A stretch of 33,717 nucleotides of DNA from Mesostigma viride (Eukaryota > Streptophyta > Mesostigmatophyceae > Mesostigmatales > Mesostigmataceae). This document shows, in pieces, positions 33,401 through 33,717 of the stretch. Position numbers and translations under genes: made by a program. The stretch spans positions 1,643,843-1,677,559 of the forward strand of contig RPFO01000584.1 in NCBI GenBank assembly GCA_009746045.1. Direction: 5' to 3'. Numbering within the stretch: the first letter of the stretch is position 1; each line of letters starts with the position of its first letter. Below the pieces are notes generated by a model. That model had not been told where the DNA came from. It saw nothing but the letters and a program-made list of their open reading frames with translations, and ran no database searches.

Positions 33401-33495
33401 CTATCCCGGCACTTCTTTTCGGGATCCTTCTCAAAAATCCGGAAAACAGCGTCCTGATATGGACGTCCCCTTATGTCGACCGTCAGACTGGACAT
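25523..33495 (-). CDS. large multi-exon gene of unknown function, probably continuing beyond the right edge
   Basis: Nine exons join on the minus strand: 33495-32806 (or 32809), 32538-31864, 31742-31686, 31558-31478, 31353-30847, 30404-29218, 28961-27113, 26801-26360 and 26216-25523. All introns are GT-AG. The first seven visible junctions are phase 0 and the last is phase 1. The product would be about 2,070 residues: a Cys/His-containing N-terminal part, Pro-rich linkers, two long folded-looking regions with many Trp (exons 6 and 7), an acidic Asp/Glu stretch, and a basic then Trp-rich C-terminus. I do not recognise the family. A TAG, TAA or TGA is met only at the end of exon 9 if three single-base frame breaks are accepted (near 29775, 27165-27360 and 26023). 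It could be a host gene, or a gene of a large mobile element or domesticated family. The ATG at 33495 follows a TTTCGCAG acceptor, so earlier exons are likely. Confidence 0.65.
26360..26801 (-). CDS. orphan gene exon 8
   Basis: Acceptor CCAACAG before VGMRPRQDSWGPP, donor GGCCG/GTAAAT in phase 1. It is Pro-rich and acidic (SLGLGDDPVPSSGRTVVM, LLNEDDDPEPSADTDFVAS) and probably disordered. If the donor is not used, the frame ends shortly afterwards at TAA 26340-26342, which would make this a last exon of a shorter form. Confidence 0.6.
26802..27112 (-). repeat. intron 7 of the orphan gene: four 72-bp tandem repeats
   Basis: The unit recurs exactly every 72 bp (motif starts at 26834, 26906, 26978 and 27050) and carries GAAACGCCGGCGGGCG as read on the minus strand. 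The other introns carry the same core in the opposite orientation. The repeat is open in frame on both strands because 72 is a multiple of three, so a coding (retained) form with repeated ETPAGVSVMRRGIAS units cannot be excluded. Confidence 0.8.
27113..28961 (-). CDS. orphan gene exon 7, with an acidic Asp/Glu tract
   Basis: The largest exon. Acceptor GGGATGCAG before VTEQVGKMIEVVRQL, donor GAG/GTAAGC at 27112. It contains a Trp-rich folded-looking region (NFMQRWLFWCEDPLKPAVDG, LTRDFWRVIVTATRAIILTL, RGWWDRLEAFTYWDGVKMGP, VLLVFGLPAHIRRWKRLVRL), then about 18 consecutive Asp from a GAT repeat and a Glu/Gly-rich tract. The main frame stops at 27165, while the frame that matches the phase-0 donor (REETMGGMKTKGGE) differs by +1. 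The exon length is one base more than a whole number of codons, so one extra base in the purine-rich tract 27170-27360 is the likely cause. Confidence 0.65.
27371..27425. repeat. (ATC)n / (GAT)n coding microsatellite
   Basis: About 18 triplets inside exon 7 of the large minus-strand gene, encoding the Asp run. Being a triplet repeat, it can vary in length without breaking the frame. Confidence 0.93.
28962..29217 (-). repeat. intron 6 of the orphan gene: three 67-69-bp tandem repeats
   Basis: Each unit begins TTGCGACCGCCGGCGTTTCT or ATGCGACCGCCGGCGTTTCT and continues with a T-rich stretch ending in a CAG- or GCATGCCA-like segment. Cores lie at 29191, 29122 and 29055. The first unit starts 7 bp after the donor. 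Confidence 0.85.
29218..30404 (-). CDS. orphan gene exon 6, with a -1 frame break
   Basis: Acceptor CAACGCAG before YVQAERATHAAIL, donor AAG/GTAAGC. The length is 1187 bp, one base short of a whole number of codons. The first frame runs to a TGA at 29763-29765 (ending FGEMGGHGQ). The second begins at an ATG that overlaps this stop (ATGA) and runs on with RAMTDKEIDIYLRTSSAKGM. A C7 run (29775-29781; G7 on this strand) is where the frame changes. The second half includes VLDGNHFTTLIKS and WYQAMLNGFMKAEKLRVVA. The DGNH stretch recalls the DGxHR turn of ParB/sulfiredoxin-like domains, but the Arg is absent and the rest does not settle it. Confidence 0.65.
29775..29781 (-). other. G7 run (minus strand) where exon 6 changes frame
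   Basis: Seven C on the plus strand. The upstream frame ends 10 bases later at TGA; the downstream frame is -1. The phase is G GGG GGG, as at the RanBPM break. Explanations are one lost base, a programmed slip, or reinitiation at the overlapping ATGA. Confidence 0.65.
30405..30846 (-). repeat. intron 5 of the orphan gene: three 151-152-bp tandem repeats with copied splice donors
   Basis: GGTTGCGACGGCCGGCGTTT cores lie at 30772, 30621 and 30469 (plus-strand positions of AACGCC). Each unit also holds GAGGGG-type sequence followed by the donor region: GTAAGT at 30846 (used), CCAAGT near 30694 (dead), and GTAAGT at 30543 (intact but apparently inside the intron). The duplication therefore includes the last 15 bases of exon 5. 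Confidence 0.88.
30847..31353 (-). CDS. orphan gene exon 5
   Basis: 507 bp, phase 0 at both ends, acceptor TTCTTGCAG and donor GAG/GTAAGT. It encodes a Lys/Glu-rich, helical segment (ADAYQLKKLAKWVVAEVRTE, RNQMMTLHQVAELIVKNA, AKTLIKMLKEHDARRDKSPK). The last 15 bases of this exon and its donor are copied twice more inside the following intron. Confidence 0.65.
31354..31477 (-). repeat. intron 4 of the orphan gene with one copy of the GCCGGC motif
   Basis: A single copy, GTTACGACGGCCGGCGTTTC, lies near the middle of a 124-bp intron. Introns 2 (31743-31863) and 3 (31559-31685), of similar length, lack the full motif; intron 3 has only a weak GGTTTGCGTGCG. Intron 1 (32539 to about 32805) has two partial forms, GTTGCGACGGCGGTCGCATC near 32702 and GTTGCGACGTGGGGCGCATC near 32590. 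Confidence 0.75.
31478..31558 (-). CDS. orphan gene exon 4 (81 bp)
   Basis: Twenty-seven codons, phase 0 at both ends, acceptor TTTTTACAG and donor AGG/GTAAGT. The translation is Gly/Ser-rich (GSPFEQQEGGDRRGSGSYGG) and continues the linker of exons 2 and 3. Confidence 0.58.
31686..31742 (-). CDS. orphan gene exon 3 (57 bp)
   Basis: Nineteen codons, phase 0 at both ends, acceptor TTCGCAG and donor CAG/GTACAT. The translation GRQEDVGAREARSMAGSTQ is low in structure and fits a linker. It is too small to be found as a free-standing frame. Confidence 0.55.
31864..32538 (-). CDS. orphan gene exon 2
   Basis: 675 bp, phase 0 at both ends, acceptor TGTTGCAG before ATG, donor GTAAGT. It begins with a Pro/Gln/Gly-rich linker (QGASPQQPPHKRAREGTPPP), then a helical part (RIQIERFERLANGTREQQFA, FETLLQQELRLRRLAQNA), then an Ala/Pro-rich end. 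The KRAR segment could be a nuclear localisation signal, which is a guess. Confidence 0.65.
32806..33495 (-). CDS. orphan gene exon 1 (first visible)
   Basis: Starts MSSLTVDIRGRPYQDAV directly after an acceptor. Residues 29-48 contain C-x4-C-x10-C-x2-H, a likely zinc-binding knot; the spacing resembles, but does not equal, the EsV-1-7 type motif (C-x4-C-x16-C-x2-H). An acidic/basic mixed stretch (SEMDDDKEDVNIRLKRHDD) and a helical region (EKVVEWMMGWSNLDVRIFN) follow. The donor is GTAACG at 32805 or GTGGTA at 32808; both keep phase 0. Confidence 0.6.
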
Positions 33496-33717
33496 CTGCG
33501 AAACCAGAACATACCGGCCGCGAGTAGTTTATATTATTAAAAAAAACTGGCATTTATTAAGTCATCTTCATCTATTTATGCGAGCTAAAATTTGAAGAAA
33601 ATGCAACAAAGAAACGCCCTGGGGCGCAACTTCCTCAACAACCACTTTCTACGTACAAACGAATGGCAATCACATCGACTACGATTGTCACTACATACGA
33701 ATGTCCAGACAATATAA
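33496..33717 (-). other. intron before the first visible exon of the orphan gene
   Basis: AT-rich sequence ending in TTTCGCAG at the exon border. It contains GTTGCGCCCCAGGGCGTTTC near 33612, a variant of the motif found in the other introns, and this supports its being part of the same gene. Confidence 0.55.

Noticed and set aside
25523-33495. Integrated giant virus or virophage segment
   Set aside because: Numerous GT-AG introns and no capsid, polymerase or packaging gene; the Cys/His motif alone is not enough.

Overview
The window is nuclear DNA of a eukaryote. Genes are split by GT-AG introns, coding DNA is GC-rich, and simple repeats and LINE-type retrotransposons are abundant. The host genes that can be named (a copine and a RanBPM/Gid1-type protein) fit an alga or another plant-like protist. 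I cannot place it more precisely without a search.

Layout. (1) 1-4.3 kb: the first part of a copine gene on the minus strand. Three short exons (3344-3397, 1090-1235, 776-824) encode the start of the first C2 domain. Its introns and flanks are almost entirely micro- and minisatellites. (2) 4.3-8.0 kb: mostly non-coding, with one doubtful small gene, a TA-flanked Tc1/mariner-like MITE, a truncated relative of it, and a cluster of short palindromes. (3) 8.1-10.5 kb: a single-exon-like RanBPM gene (SPRY-LisH-CTLH-CRA) on the plus strand. Its last ~55 codons lie in a second frame after a run of seven G. (4) 11.9-24.9 kb: a dense stack of non-LTR retroposons nested in one another. Seven insertions have clean target-site duplications of 9-13 bp and one has a shorter one. 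The stack includes one nearly intact LINE with endonuclease and reverse transcriptase (19.6-23.6 kb), broken copies of a second LINE, an ORF1-only derivative and a SINE-like family. All share a short 3' hairpin followed by an AT-rich tail repeat. (5) 25.5-33.5 kb: a large minus-strand gene of at least nine exons (about 2,070 codons) with no recognised function. Most of its introns carry a GC-rich motif built on GCCGGC, and this is tandemly amplified in three of them.

How the parts relate. The retroposon zone behaves as one ecosystem. The LINEs supply the machinery, and the short families carry the same 3' hairpin, which suggests recognition by a common reverse transcriptase. The copine, RanBPM and large orphan gene are independent host genes with no shared pathway visible. 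In three places a real reading frame is interrupted by one missing base in a homopolymer (G7, G7, A6), and a fourth break lies in a purine-rich tract. Sequence error or recent decay must therefore be considered when reading the protein calls.
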